From the NCBI RefSeq assembly GCF_007671685.1, contig NZ_VCNL01000002.1, forward strand, positions 248,001 to 312,000: DNA of 64,000 nucleotides, in the 5' to 3' direction. The notes beneath the pieces were generated by a model that was not told where the DNA came from, searched no databases, and saw only the letters and a list, made by a program, of their open reading frames with translations. Source of the stretch: Halorubrum salsamenti. Lineage in GTDB: Archaea > Halobacteriota > Halobacteria > Halobacteriales > Haloferacaceae. Made by a program: the position numbers and the translations under genes. Below, piece by piece: positions 34,982 through 44,100 of the stretch (its first letter is position 1; each line of letters starts with the position of its first letter).

Positions 34982-36223
34982 TCAGGTGGGGCGCTCGCTC
35001 GCGCGTCCGTCGCTGCCGTTCGAGCGCTCGTTGTCGGCGTCGAGACGTTCGACGCGCTCGACGGTCTCTTGCGTCTCCGTCGTCTCCGGCGGGTACGAGA
35101 CGGTCCGCTGCGGGTAGGGGATGGAGATTCCGGCGTCGGCGAAGCGGTCCTGGATCATCTCGACGGCGGTCGCCTTCGAGCGCCACCGCGCCTGCGGGGT
35201 CGGCGGCTCGATCCAGAAGCGGAGGTCGAGTAAGATCGCGGAGTCGCCGAACCCGGAGGGGATCACGTACGGCTTCGGGTTGTTGGCGATGGTGTCGATC
35301 TCGGTGAGGACTTCCTCGGCGATCTCGCTGGCCGCGTCGGGGTCGTCGTCGTACCCGATCCCGACCTCCATGTGGATCCGGAGCCGACCCTCGCGGCTCC
35401 GGTTCGTGATCGCCTGGTTGGTGACCAGATCGTTCGGGACGACGACGTACTCGCCGTCGAAGTTCCGCATGTGGGTGTTCATGATGGTGATCTCGGTGAC
35501 GAACCCCTCCTCGTTGCCGATCTCCACCCAGTCGCCGATCTCGAACGGGCGCGCGAACATCAGCACGAAGCCGGCGATCAGCGATCCGAGCGTCTGGCGG
35601 GCCGCCATCCCGAGCACGATCCCGAGGAACCCGGCCCCGACGAGGAGGCCGCCGAGGTTCACGCCCCAGATCCCGAGGACGGTTATCCCCGCGATCACCA
35701 GCACGCCGACCTGCATGATCCGGCTGAGCAGCTGCTCCTGGTGGGCCGTGATGCGGTCGCTATCGGCCGAGAGGTCCTCGACGTACTCCTCTAACACGTC
35801 GCTCGCGACGTAGGCTGTGCCGAGGAGCAGCAGGGAGAGGAACGCCTGCGCGCCGACCGTGAGCATGTTCTCCGCGACCGGCAGCACCGCCACGACGACC
35901 GCGAACCGCCCCCACAGCGCCAGTATCGCGACGGCGGCGAGCGCGAACAGCGCGAGCTGGAGGAGGCCGACGAGCAGCCGCAGCCCGAAGGAGACCGGGA
36001 CGGCCTCCCGCATCGCCTCGATCGAGTTCTCGCCGCGTCCGTCGAGGAATCGTTCCAGCCAGCGCGTCGTGACCCGCTCACCGGCCCGGACGGCTCGGGG
36101 GAGGAGCAGCCAGCCGATCGCGAGCGTCGCGAGCAGGATCCCGGCGGTCACCGTGACGCGGGCCTCCGTGGTTCCGACGCTCCCCAACAGCGCGTCGAGT
36201 TGCGTTCCCAGTTGTGCGGTCAC
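34982..36223 (-). CDS. MscS-family mechanosensitive channel
   Basis: 413 residues from a GTG at 36223, supported by a minus-strand TTTTTAAC (36246-36253) about 27 bases upstream. Three or four N-terminal helices precede the pore helix GLLVGAGFLGIVLGMAARQTLG, then the MscS beta domain ARPFEIGDWVEIGNEEGFV and NTHMRNFDGEYVVVPNDLV. The C-terminal alpha/beta domain ends ISIPYPQRTVSYPP with an acidic tail. It opens under membrane tension to release solutes during osmotic downshock, useful in salt environments. Confidence 0.92.
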   Translation of the reverse strand: MTAQLGTQLDALLGSVGTTEARVTVTAGILLATLAIGWLLLPRAVRAGERVTTRWLERFLDGRGENSIEAMREAVPVSFGLRLLVGLLQLALFALAAVAILALWGRFAVVVAVLPVAENMLTVGAQAFLSLLLLGTAYVASDVLEEYVEDLSADSDRITAHQEQLLSRIMQVGVLVIAGITVLGIWGVNLGGLLVGAGFLGIVLGMAARQTLGSLIAGFVLMFARPFEIGDWVEIGNEEGFVTEITIMNTHMRNFDGEYVVVPNDLVTNQAITNRSREGRLRIHMEVGIGYDDDPDAASEIAEEVLTEIDTIANNPKPYVIPSGFGDSAILLDLRFWIEPPTPQARWRSKATAVEMIQDRFADAGISIPYPQRTVSYPPETTETQETVERVERLDADNERSNGSDGRASERPT

Positions 36224-36314
36224 TGTCCGACGGTTTTCCCTCGCAGTTAAAAATGGTCCCCCGCGAGTATCGCCGGAGAGAACGGGTCGCGAAGCCGGAG
36301 TCACTGACCCCGGG

Positions 36315-37631
36315 TCAGCGGCCGCGACGGAGCTCCTCGATCAGCTGTTCGATGAGCGCGGACTGCCTGTCGAGCCGCTCGGACTGCTGTTCGACGGTGT
36401 GACGCAGCTCGGCCACCTCGGTCGCGAGATCCTCGCCCTCGACGCCGGCGCTCTCGAACGGCGAGCCGTCGAAGGCGTCCGCGTCGGCCGGATCGGCCGG
36501 AGCGTCGGAGTCGGTCGACCCGATCTCATCCGCCGTCGCCTCCCCCGCGGCGCCGCTTTCGAAGTCGGTCTCGGGCCGCGCGGTCCGATCCACGTCGACG
36601 CCCGGATCCGTTTCCGGGTTGTCGGCGAGCGGATCGTCGGCAAGCGAATCGTCGGCGAGCGAATCGGCGTCGCCCGCGCGGCCGGCGACCGGCTCCTCGA
36701 CGGAGTCCGCGTCGCGAGCGTCTCCTGGATTCTCCGCGACCGACGAGGCCGACCCCTCGCCGCGCGTCGGCTCTCTCCCGGCCGCCGCCTCCTCTCCCAC
36801 CGCCGGTTCGCCTCCGGACACCGGCTCCGTTTCCGGTACCGGTTCCGCTTCGGGTTCCGCCTCCGCGTCCGCGACCGGCGAGGCCGACAGCGGGTCCGGT
36901 CCCTCACCGAAGTCGGTCGTGCCGCCGGCATCTCCCGCGTCGGTGGCCGCGCCGTCGTCGCCCTCGTCGGCGACGGTCACGCGGAACTCTTCGAGGCTGT
37001 CGACGCCGTGGTACGCGCAGACGGCGTCGACGAGCGTCTCCCGGACCGCCCGGGCGGACTCGTTGGGCGCTTTGAACCGCTCGGAGCGCCCGTCGTGGGT
37101 CAACACGATCGCGGTCGCGACGGTCCCCTCCTCGAAGTCGAGGTCGGTGAGGTCGGCGTAGGAGAACTCCTCGAACTCCTCGTCCCAGACCGCGGATCCG
37201 ACGTGTTTGACGAGGCGGTCGCTGGTGACGACGAGCGTGAGTTCGGAGAAGCGGAAGGTCTGAATGACGGACTCGCCGGGGTCGGTGACGCCCGTCGCCG
37301 AGAGAACGCCCGCCAGGATCGGGTGGAGCACGTCGTCGGCGCGCTTGGCCGGCACCGATATCGTCTCGTCGCCGTCGAGGCCGTAGCCGAGGGTGAGTTT
37401 CGCCTTGCGGCGACCCGTCGAAACCGCGATGCGCTCGACGTCGTGAGGGTACTCCGCGACCGACTCGTCCGAAAGCAGGCCGTCGCCGCGATAGACGAGC
37501 GTCTGCGTCGGTGTGACCGCGAGACGGTCGGCTCCCCCGAGCGGGACTTCGGCCACGATCTCCTCGTCGCCGACGGTCCCCGCGAGCAGTTCGGGAAGGC
37601 TCATATCCCGGATATCCGACCCGTCGGCCAT
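36315..37631 (-). CDS. Haloarchaeal protein of unknown function with acidic tail
   Basis: 438 residues from the ATG at 37631. The first 230 or so residues are structured, with two similar PH-like halves: LAVTPTQTLVYRGDGLLSD and LVVTSDRLVKHVGSAVWDE each look like a beta-rich domain. A long disordered stretch (about 240-400) rich in Asp/Glu/Ala/Pro follows. A final coiled-coil, EVAELRHTVEQQSERLDRQS, completes it. The layout suggests a scaffold or adaptor. I recognise no enzyme motif. Confidence 0.7.
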   Translation of the reverse strand: MADGSDIRDMSLPELLAGTVGDEEIVAEVPLGGADRLAVTPTQTLVYRGDGLLSDESVAEYPHDVERIAVSTGRRKAKLTLGYGLDGDETISVPAKRADDVLHPILAGVLSATGVTDPGESVIQTFRFSELTLVVTSDRLVKHVGSAVWDEEFEEFSYADLTDLDFEEGTVATAIVLTHDGRSERFKAPNESARAVRETLVDAVCAYHGVDSLEEFRVTVADEGDDGAATDAGDAGGTTDFGEGPDPLSASPVADAEAEPEAEPVPETEPVSGGEPAVGEEAAAGREPTRGEGSASSVAENPGDARDADSVEEPVAGRAGDADSLADDSLADDPLADNPETDPGVDVDRTARPETDFESGAAGEATADEIGSTDSDAPADPADADAFDGSPFESAGVEGEDLATEVAELRHTVEQQSERLDRQSALIEQLIEELRRGR

Positions 37632-37764
37632 AAATCCGCGGGGTCCGCGTCGGCGGCGGTCGCGGAGCGATCGGAGCCGGACTCTCGCGCCGACTCTGTC
37701 ACGGATTCGCAACCTTCCGACGGATGGGAAGGTTAAAGGGTTTCATCGCGGTACGGGAAGGTGA

Positions 37765-37918
37765 GGCCGGGTGGCTTAGCTGGACATAGCGCCGCACTCA
37801 TAGGGTTCGGAGATTCGGTGCGGTGACGCCTTGGAAGCGTCCGCGTCCTTCCCGTGGCTCCGCCGAGCCTCGGACCTGGGACATGCGGAGATCGTGGGTT
37901 CGGAGCCCACCCCGGCCA
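37765..37918 (+). tRNA. tRNA-Met (CAT), elongator, with intron
   Basis: Exon 1 is 37765-37802 and exon 2 is 37883-37918, with an 80-nt intron (37803-37882) after position 37. The acceptor stem pairs GGCCGGG with CCCGGCC, and the T stem is GTGGG/CCCAC around TTCGGAG. The anticodon stem CCGCA/TGCGG encloses CTCATA, so the anticodon is CAT. The intron sits where the archaeal splicing endonuclease cuts, and a bulge-helix-bulge would form around it. Introns in elongator tRNA-Met are known in haloarchaea. A GGTTAAAGG element near 37730 may be its promoter. Confidence 0.93.
37803..37882 (+). other. tRNA-Met intron, 80 nt
   Basis: The interval between the exons of the tRNA-Met gene. It is GC-rich and its ends, GGGTTCGGAG and CGGACCTGGGAC, can pair near the splice sites (GGTTCGG with CCGAGCC-like segments), as a bulge-helix-bulge needs. 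No coding potential. Confidence 0.85.
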
Positions 37919-38033
37919 CTCTACAGTTACTCAAGCCCCGAGAGGCGTCGACGTCCCGTCGCGAGTGACAGCCGATTCCCCGAACGCGGTGCCGGCCGAA
38001 ACGCCTACCCATGAGCGACGCGACGGCGACCGT

Positions 38034-38528
38034 ATGCAAGCGCGTGACCTGATGGAGCCCGACGTAAAGACCGTCGCTCCCGACGACGACGTGGCCGACG
38101 CGTTCAAGAAGTTCGCTCGGTACGACTTCAGCGGGTTCCCCGTCGTCGACGACGAGGAGCGACTGGTCGGCGTCGTCACCGAGTCTGACCTCGTGGACCT
38201 GTTCGAGCCCGACGACGAGACGCTGTGGATCCCGATCGGGCTCCCCCCGTTCGTCGACACGCTCACCTATCAGGTGAAGGCGCCGTGGGGCGACATCGAT
38301 CTGGGCGTCGACATGCTCCGGAACGCCGACCGCCCGATCTCGGACGTGATGAGCATCGACGTGGCGACGGTGACGCCCGACACCGACGTGAACGAGGTGC
38401 TCGACCTGCTCGCCAGCGACGATCCGAACATCAACCGCGTGCCGGTCGTCGACGACGAGGATCGGATCGTCGGGATCATCGCCCGTCAAGACGTTATTCG
38501 GGCGTTCCGAGATAAGCGGCTGGCGTAG
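38034..38528 (+). CDS. Two-CBS-domain protein
   Basis: 164 residues from the ATG at 38034, beginning MQARDLMEPDVKTVAPDDD. Two CBS motifs are visible: FPVVDDEERLVGVVTESDLV (about 42-61) and its partner RVPVVDDEDRIVGIIARQD near the C-terminus, separated by a loop with TLWIPIGLPPFVDTLTY. CBS pairs sense adenine nucleotides and modulate a partner. No enzyme is fused here, so the partner is unknown. The end IRAFRDKRLA is typical of the family. Confidence 0.85.
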   Translation: MQARDLMEPDVKTVAPDDDVADAFKKFARYDFSGFPVVDDEERLVGVVTESDLVDLFEPDDETLWIPIGLPPFVDTLTYQVKAPWGDIDLGVDMLRNADRPISDVMSIDVATVTPDTDVNEVLDLLASDDPNINRVPVVDDEDRIVGIIARQDVIRAFRDKRLA

Positions 38529-38590
38529 CCGATCTCTCGGCGTGAGAACGGTCCGGGGGTTTGATATTCAAATGACACGAATCGGCACGT

Positions 38591-39055
38591 ATGAGCGACT
38601 CAAACCAAACTACGACGTTCGACGCCCGTACGGAACTCAAAGACGGCATGCAGGTCCACGCGGAGACCCGTCACTTCGAGTTCGTAGTCGACGAGCCGGA
38701 ATCGCTCGGCGGCACGGACGCGGGGCCCAACCCGGTCGAATACCTGCTCGGCGCCTTGGGCGGCTGTCTGAGTATCACCGGACGCGTCGTCGCCGACGAG
38801 ATGGGCATCGAGGTCGTCGAACTGAAGCTCGATCTCGAAGGCGATCTCGATCCGGCGAAGTTCCAGGGAGCTGATGTCGACGCCCGCGCCGGCTTCCAAG
38901 AGATCCGCGCGTCGGTCCAGGCGGAATTGCGGTCGAAAGACGGCGACCACGTCGACGACGACACCCGCGACGAGTGGCTCGATCGGGTCGAGCGGCGGTG
39001 CCCCGTGAGCGATAACCTCGCCGGAGAGACGCCGATCGCGCTCGATCGGTCCTAA
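38591..39055 (+). CDS. OsmC family protein
   Basis: 154 residues. The OsmC fold is marked by GPNPVEYLLGALGGCLSITG with one redox cysteine and VERRCPVSDNL with the second; the pair reduces organic hydroperoxides. The central EMGIEVVELKLDLEGDLDP is typical. It probably protects against oxidative stress in the cytoplasm. It is transcribed on the same strand as the CBS protein, 62 bases after it. Confidence 0.92.
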   Translation: MSDSNQTTTFDARTELKDGMQVHAETRHFEFVVDEPESLGGTDAGPNPVEYLLGALGGCLSITGRVVADEMGIEVVELKLDLEGDLDPAKFQGADVDARAGFQEIRASVQAELRSKDGDHVDDDTRDEWLDRVERRCPVSDNLAGETPIALDRS

Positions 39056-39087
39056 CTCGGTCCGGGGCTCTTTCGGTTCGACGGAGA

Positions 39088-40224
39088 CTACGACGGATCG
39101 ACTCGCACCAGCCACGCCGCGGGGTCGTCGAGTTCGGCGCGCGTCGGGAGGTTCTCCGGGCGCTCCCAGACGGCGCCCGCCGCCTCGATCCCGCGCGCGT
39201 CGACGACCTCGCGGAAGAAGGCGGCGCCCTGCTCGTACTGTCGGCGCTTCAGTCCCAGCCCGAGCAGCCGGCGCGCGATCCGCTGGACCGGACCGCCACC
39301 GCCCCGGCGCTCGTCGAGCTTCCGACGCAGGTCGCCGTACTCGCCGTCGAAGGCGCGGTCCATCAGCACCTCGGCGTACCCCTCGACCGCCGTCATCGCC
39401 GCCTGCAGCTCCGCGAACGGCTCGGTGTCGAGGGCGTCGACCGGGAGGCCGCCAGCGGTCAGCCCGCCGCGACCGGTCTCTCCCGCGCCGCCCGCGAGCC
39501 CCTCGATGCCGCGCTCGACCCGCGACTCGAGGTACTCGGGGAGCCACGGCGCCGCGCCGAACTCCGCCGCGTGCGTCACCTCGTGGAAGGCGATCCAGCG
39601 CCTGAACCGCGGAAAGTCGACGTCGAGCGACGCCGCGACCGCGACGATGTTCGGGTGGACGAAGTAGAGCCCGTGGTCGGCGTCGGGCTCGTCGGCCAGC
39701 AGGAGCGGGTCGTACTGGCCGAGCACGTTGCGCGCTAAGAATCCGAGCGTGAACGCCATCGACCCGGTGTTGGCGATCCGCGAGAGGTCCCGCGCGAACC
39801 CCCGCGTGAGGTCGCCGGCCGGGAGGTCCACGGGGCCGCCGGCGGGTTCGACGATCCCGCCGGTCGACCCGCCGACTCCACCGGCCGATTCGCCGACTCC
39901 GCCGACCGACTCCTCGTCGCTCCCGGTCGCGGCCGCCTCGATCGGCGCCATCACGTTCCGGAACGTGTCGACGCTGGCGTCGATCCAGTGGTGCCGGTTC
40001 TGCACCTCGATCGCGTCCGGCACGTCGAACTCGATCCCGGCCACCTCGCGGAGCCGGGAGCGCGCGTCGCGCACGTCGGTTGCGTACCCCGCCCGCTCGG
40101 CGTCGGTGAGCGCGAGCGACCCCGGATCGGTGCTCGCCTTCGCGGCCACCGCGGCCCGCTCCCAGTCGACGACGCCCGGCCCGCTGGCCTCGGAGACGGT
40201 CCGGAGGCTTCGGAGGATGTCCAT
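39088..40224 (-). CDS. DUF2342-type zincin-like metalloprotein
   Basis: 378 residues with the zinc-binding HExxH in WIAFHEVTHAAEFGAAPW near residue 217. The N-terminal part includes VVDWERAAVAAKA and EVQNRHHWIDASVDTFRNVM, and later FLARNVLGQYDPLLL and HGLYFVHPNI. This matches the DUF2342 family, annotated as a metallopeptidase or in actinobacteria as coenzyme F420 biosynthesis-associated (recalled). A Gly/Ser-rich loop near 105-125 is an insertion. Activity is unproven. Confidence 0.82.
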   Translation of the reverse strand: MDILRSLRTVSEASGPGVVDWERAAVAAKASTDPGSLALTDAERAGYATDVRDARSRLREVAGIEFDVPDAIEVQNRHHWIDASVDTFRNVMAPIEAAATGSDEESVGGVGESAGGVGGSTGGIVEPAGGPVDLPAGDLTRGFARDLSRIANTGSMAFTLGFLARNVLGQYDPLLLADEPDADHGLYFVHPNIVAVAASLDVDFPRFRRWIAFHEVTHAAEFGAAPWLPEYLESRVERGIEGLAGGAGETGRGGLTAGGLPVDALDTEPFAELQAAMTAVEGYAEVLMDRAFDGEYGDLRRKLDERRGGGGPVQRIARRLLGLGLKRRQYEQGAAFFREVVDARGIEAAGAVWERPENLPTRAELDDPAAWLVRVDPS

Positions 40225-40369
40225 ACGAACCGGAGGAGGGCGCGCCTCAAGTCCCTTGTGTCGGTGGCGGGAGCAGCGCGGTGCCGCCCCACTGTCGACC
40301 CGCCACCGTTCGTTACCGCCCCGCCGACCGTATCGGCGGTTTCTTGCCGGCCGCCGGATCAGCCAGCGT

Positions 40370-41434
40370 ATGCGCGACTCACAGAGGGCGTTCCTCGACG
40401 ACCTGCTCGCGACCGCCAGCCCCTCCGGCTTCGAGACGCCGAGCCAGCGGGTCTGGACCGACTACGTCCGCGGCTTCGCCGACGAGGTCTCCGTCGACGC
40501 CTACGGCAACGCCGTCGCCGTCCACGAGGGCGATCCCGACGCGCCGACCATCGCGCTGACGGGCCACGCCGACGAGATCGGCTTCATCGTCCGCGACGTG
40601 CTCGACGACGGCTTCCTCCGGATCAGCCGGATCGGTGGCTCCGATCGCACCGTCTCGAAGGGCCAGCACGTCACCGTTCACGCCGACGAGCCCGTGCAGG
40701 GCGTGATCGGCCAGACCGCGATCCACCTGCGCGACCCCTCGGAGGACGAGTACGAGGAGATAGCCGGCCAGTTCGTCGACATCGGCGCGGCCGACGCCGA
40801 GGAGGCCCGCGAGCACGTCGAGATCGGTGACCCCGTCACCTTCTCGACCGAGGTGGAAGAGCTCGTCGGCGACCGGATCGCCGCCCGCGGGATCGACAAC
40901 CGGACCGGCACGTGGGCGGCCGCCGAGGGGCTCCGGCGCGCCGCCGAACGCGACGCCGACGCCACCGTCTACGCCGTCTCCACGGTACAGGAGGAGGTCG
41001 GGCTTAAAGGGGCGCAGATGGTCGGCGTCGATCTCGACGCGGTGGACGCGTTCGTCGCCGTCGACGTCACCCACGCCACCGACAACCCCGACGTCGACGG
41101 CGAACACCGGGGGCCGGTCGAGCTCGGCGCCGGCCCCGTGATCGCCCGCGGCAGCGCGAATCACCCAGTCCTCGTCGAACTCGCACGCGACGCCGCGGCC
41201 GACGACGACGTCGACGTGCAGCTGCAGGCGGCGGGCTCCCGGACCGGCACCGACGCCGACGCCTTTTACACGTCCCGAGGCGGGGTCCCGTCGCTCAACG
41301 TCTCGATCCCGAACCGCTACATGCACACGCCGGTCGAGGTGGTCGACACCGGCGACCTCGACGCGGTCGCCGACCTCCTCGCCGCGATTGCGGACGGCGC
41401 GAGCGACGCCGCGCCCTTCACTGTCGACGTGTGA
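40370..41434 (+). CDS. M42 family aminopeptidase
   Basis: 354 residues from the ATG at 40370. The two-metal M42 site is recognisable: His in LTGHADEIGF, the bridging Asp in GIDNRTGTWAA, Glu residues in VQEEVGLKGAQM, Asp in VAVDVTHATDNPD, and His in YMHTPVEVVDT. Members form large tetrahedral particles that trim peptides in the cytoplasm, and some are deblocking. It is the last core gene before the tRNA-Glu integration site. Confidence 0.9.
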   Translation: MRDSQRAFLDDLLATASPSGFETPSQRVWTDYVRGFADEVSVDAYGNAVAVHEGDPDAPTIALTGHADEIGFIVRDVLDDGFLRISRIGGSDRTVSKGQHVTVHADEPVQGVIGQTAIHLRDPSEDEYEEIAGQFVDIGAADAEEAREHVEIGDPVTFSTEVEELVGDRIAARGIDNRTGTWAAAEGLRRAAERDADATVYAVSTVQEEVGLKGAQMVGVDLDAVDAFVAVDVTHATDNPDVDGEHRGPVELGAGPVIARGSANHPVLVELARDAAADDDVDVQLQAAGSRTGTDADAFYTSRGGVPSLNVSIPNRYMHTPVEVVDTGDLDAVADLLAAIADGASDAAPFTVDV

Positions 41435-41874
41435 GCGACGCGATTCACCGACGATAGTGGAGCAGTTAGGCACGGTAAACCGGGGCATGGAAGGGTCGAA
41501 ACGGAACTGTTTTACAATATCCTGCCATACCGGTAATTGCGTCGAACGGACGTGCGCTCTGGTGGTGTAGTCCGGCCAATCATATTGCCCTCTCACGGCA
41601 ATGACCTGGGTTCGAATCCCAGCCGGAGCATCCTTTCCTCCCGCCGTCTTGTGGTTTTAGCCTGCGCTGTCACGTATGTTCGACTCAACGCGCAGACCAC
41701 GTAAGTTCGAAGGATTCACACACAACCGTGCAGTCATGCGATTCCCCGGTTTGCGATACCTATCGGGTTCGCAGGACGCGGTCCTCTCCCCGTTGCTGTC
41801 GTGCGATTCGGGTATTTGGTTAGCGGGCGAAGTGCCATCCACTCACCGGGAGGCTCGGTCTCTGGAGGGGGCAG
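41435..41874. other. M42-to-integrase gap holding tRNA-Glu
   Basis: 440 bases. The tRNA-Glu gene (41556-41630) lies inside; the remaining flanks are gene-free. Before the tRNA a TTTTACAATAT element (41510-41520) may be its promoter. After the tRNA 3' end lies a run of about 240 bases with short frames but no gene I would support. The tRNA 3' end is the expected left attachment site. Confidence 0.65.
41556..41630 (+). tRNA. tRNA-Glu (CTC)
   Basis: 75 nt without an encoded CCA. The acceptor stem pairs GCTCTGG with CCGGAGC and A is the discriminator. The anticodon stem TTGCC/GGCAA encloses CTCTCAC, giving anticodon CTC. The T arm is CTGGG TTCGAAT CCCAG. An integrase gene lies about 245 bases downstream, so the 3' half is the likely integration site of the element that follows. 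Confidence 0.93.
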
Positions 41875-42975
41875 ATGGACCTTGACGATTACCCGGTCGT
41901 CACCGAGCCGTCCGAATCGTATCTGAACGAGCGGCAGTTGCTGGATTACCGCTCCGAACGCGAGGAGTGTCTCCGGTGGCTGCTCACCTACGGGAAGGAG
42001 CCGGAGAAAGCCGAGGGGTACGCGAAGGGAACAGTCAAACCGCGGTCGTATCGCATCGACCGGTTCTACCGATGGGTGTGGGAGCAAGAGGGCGGCTACA
42101 CGGTCAACCTCATGCACGACCACGCGGACGGGTGGATGGACCACCTCGCACATCGGGACGTGAGCGCCACGCACAAGGTGAACTGCCAGAAGTCGCTGAA
42201 GATGCTCTACAAGTGGCTTCACCACGAACGCGGCTCCGGACAGTGGGAGCCCGACATCACGTTCTCGGCGGACAACAGCTCGAACCCGCGGGACTTTCTG
42301 ACGAAAGACGAGCGGAAGGCCGTCCGCAACGCGGCGCTCGAATACGGATCGGTGCCCAGTTACAACAACTTGACTCCGACCGAGCGCGAGCGGTGGAAAC
42401 GCTACCTCTCTCAGCGGTTCGAAAAGCCGAAATCGGACGTGACCCCCGACGACTGGGACCGCGCTAACGGCTGGAAGATCCCGTCGCTGGTGTGGGTCAG
42501 TCTAGACGCCGGGCTCCGACCGACCGAGGTCAACCGGTCAACGATGGACTGGATCGACACCGACAACAGTCTCCTTCGCATTCCGAAGGAAGACAGCGCG
42601 AAAAACACCGATCACTGGCGAGTCGGCCTCAGCGATCGAACGGCGGAGATCCTCCAGAACTGGTGTGCGGAGCGACGCGCGTATCCAGCGTACGACGACA
42701 CCGACGCGATTTGGCTGACACGGAAAAAGAATTCGTGGGACGTCTCTTCGCTCCGCTACCTGCTGCATCGCCTGTGTGACATCGCCGGCATCGAGACCGC
42801 GAACCGACAGATGAGCTGGTACGCGATCAGACACTCCGTCGGGACCTACATGACGAGAGAAGAAGACCTCGCGGCGGCGCAGGCCCAGCTCCGTCACAAG
42901 TCACCGGAAACGACCATGAAGTACGATCAGACACCGGTCGAAGACCGGCGAGACGCGTTAGACAGAATGGGGTAG
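41875..42975 (+). CDS. Tyrosine recombinase (integrase), first copy
   Basis: 366 residues. The N-terminal SAM-like/core-binding half is charged, and the C-terminal catalytic half holds the tyrosine-recombinase residues: Arg in LDAGLRPTEV, Arg in YAIRHSVGTYM, His in AQLRHKSPETT and the nucleophile Tyr in TTMKYDQT. It likely integrates or excises the element at the adjacent tRNA-Glu. It ends 12 bases from its paralogue on the opposite strand. The proteins share long similar segments, for example LTPTERERWKRYLSQRF against LTPEDRDRWKTHIAQEL. Confidence 0.88.
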   Translation: MDLDDYPVVTEPSESYLNERQLLDYRSEREECLRWLLTYGKEPEKAEGYAKGTVKPRSYRIDRFYRWVWEQEGGYTVNLMHDHADGWMDHLAHRDVSATHKVNCQKSLKMLYKWLHHERGSGQWEPDITFSADNSSNPRDFLTKDERKAVRNAALEYGSVPSYNNLTPTERERWKRYLSQRFEKPKSDVTPDDWDRANGWKIPSLVWVSLDAGLRPTEVNRSTMDWIDTDNSLLRIPKEDSAKNTDHWRVGLSDRTAEILQNWCAERRAYPAYDDTDAIWLTRKKNSWDVSSLRYLLHRLCDIAGIETANRQMSWYAIRHSVGTYMTREEDLAAAQAQLRHKSPETTMKYDQTPVEDRRDALDRMG

Positions 42976-42987
42976 ACCGGTTCCCCG

Positions 42988-44100
42988 TCACATTAGTTCC
43001 GCCACTTCCTGTTTCCGCTCGGGAAGCGGGTGGATGTAACGATCCGCGGCGGCGAGACTGTTCTGCCGGAGCGCATCCGCCACGACCCGCAGATCCGTGT
43101 ACTCGTGATAGACGTACGTGCCGACGCTGTGCCGGAACGAGTACCACACCAACTTGCGGCCGCGCTGGTTGATCCCCGCGTCCTCCATGAGGTTATCGAG
43201 TAAATCGTTCAGCGTCCCTGACCCGTACGGGTTGCCTTTCCGGGTGAGCCACACCTCGTCACGCCCGTCGTACAGCTCCATGTTCGACCGCTGGTCGAGC
43301 CAGTTCTCGAAGGCGTTCGCCGCCTCGGCCGAGAGTTCCTGGGTCCACGACGAGTCGTTCTTCGGTGCCTCGCCGGCCGGAATGTGAATCGCTTGGTCCT
43401 CCGGGTCGTACCATCCGACTTTCAGCCGCTCGATGAGGGCCGGCCGCCACCCGGCTTCGCGCGTGGTTCGAACGAGTGACGGGATCTTCCAGTCGTGGTT
43501 GAGTTCGTCCCAGTCGCTGGGCCGGACCTCGTCTTTCGGTTTGCCGAGTTCTTGCGCGATGTGGGTCTTCCACCGGTCCCGGTCCTCCGGAGTGAGGTTG
43601 TTGTAGCTGGGAACGCTCTTGTATTCGAGCGCGGCTTGCCACAACTGCCGGAGTTCGTCCTTCTGAAACGGGTCGGCGTGGTTTTCGCTCCGTTCGTCGG
43701 TGAACGTGTGTTCGGGCTCCCACTCGGTATCGCAGAATGCGAACCAGTTCCGCAACACGTCGTTGATTTTCCGTTTGCTGCCTGGCGCGTACCGCTTGCC
43801 GTCGAGGCGGCGGAGCCGGTCTTCGACTAGGGCTTCGTTGACTGCGTCGGCGGCTCCCGTCGTGAGTTCCGTCGTCACCGTCTCGTTGTCCCAGACCCAC
43901 TTCACCGCTCGGTGGAGCCGTGAGATGCGTTGAGTGACGTTGCTGTAACCGAGTTCTCTCTTCGGGTCTTTCCCTTCGGTCTCCAGATACGTTGCAAAGC
44001 GGGTTAGCTTCGCGCGGTACATCTCCCGTTGGCGGGCGTTGAGCGGCTTGAACTGGTGATCCGATAGGATTCGGCTCTCACTGTCGTCCGAGCTACTCAT
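42988..44100 (-). CDS. Tyrosine recombinase (integrase), second copy
   Basis: 370 residues, convergent with the first integrase and homologous to it. The catalytic set is Arg in REAGWRPALIE, Arg in YSFRHSVGTYV, and the nucleophile Tyr in AADRYIHPL; the HxxR-like position before it reads ALRQN instead of LRHKS, so one usual His is missing. It may be a second integrase for the same att site, or a partly degenerate copy. Two-recombinase sets occur in some haloarchaeal elements. Confidence 0.86.
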   Translation of the reverse strand: MSSSDDSESRILSDHQFKPLNARQREMYRAKLTRFATYLETEGKDPKRELGYSNVTQRISRLHRAVKWVWDNETVTTELTTGAADAVNEALVEDRLRRLDGKRYAPGSKRKINDVLRNWFAFCDTEWEPEHTFTDERSENHADPFQKDELRQLWQAALEYKSVPSYNNLTPEDRDRWKTHIAQELGKPKDEVRPSDWDELNHDWKIPSLVRTTREAGWRPALIERLKVGWYDPEDQAIHIPAGEAPKNDSSWTQELSAEAANAFENWLDQRSNMELYDGRDEVWLTRKGNPYGSGTLNDLLDNLMEDAGINQRGRKLVWYSFRHSVGTYVYHEYTDLRVVADALRQNSLAAADRYIHPLPERKQEVAELM

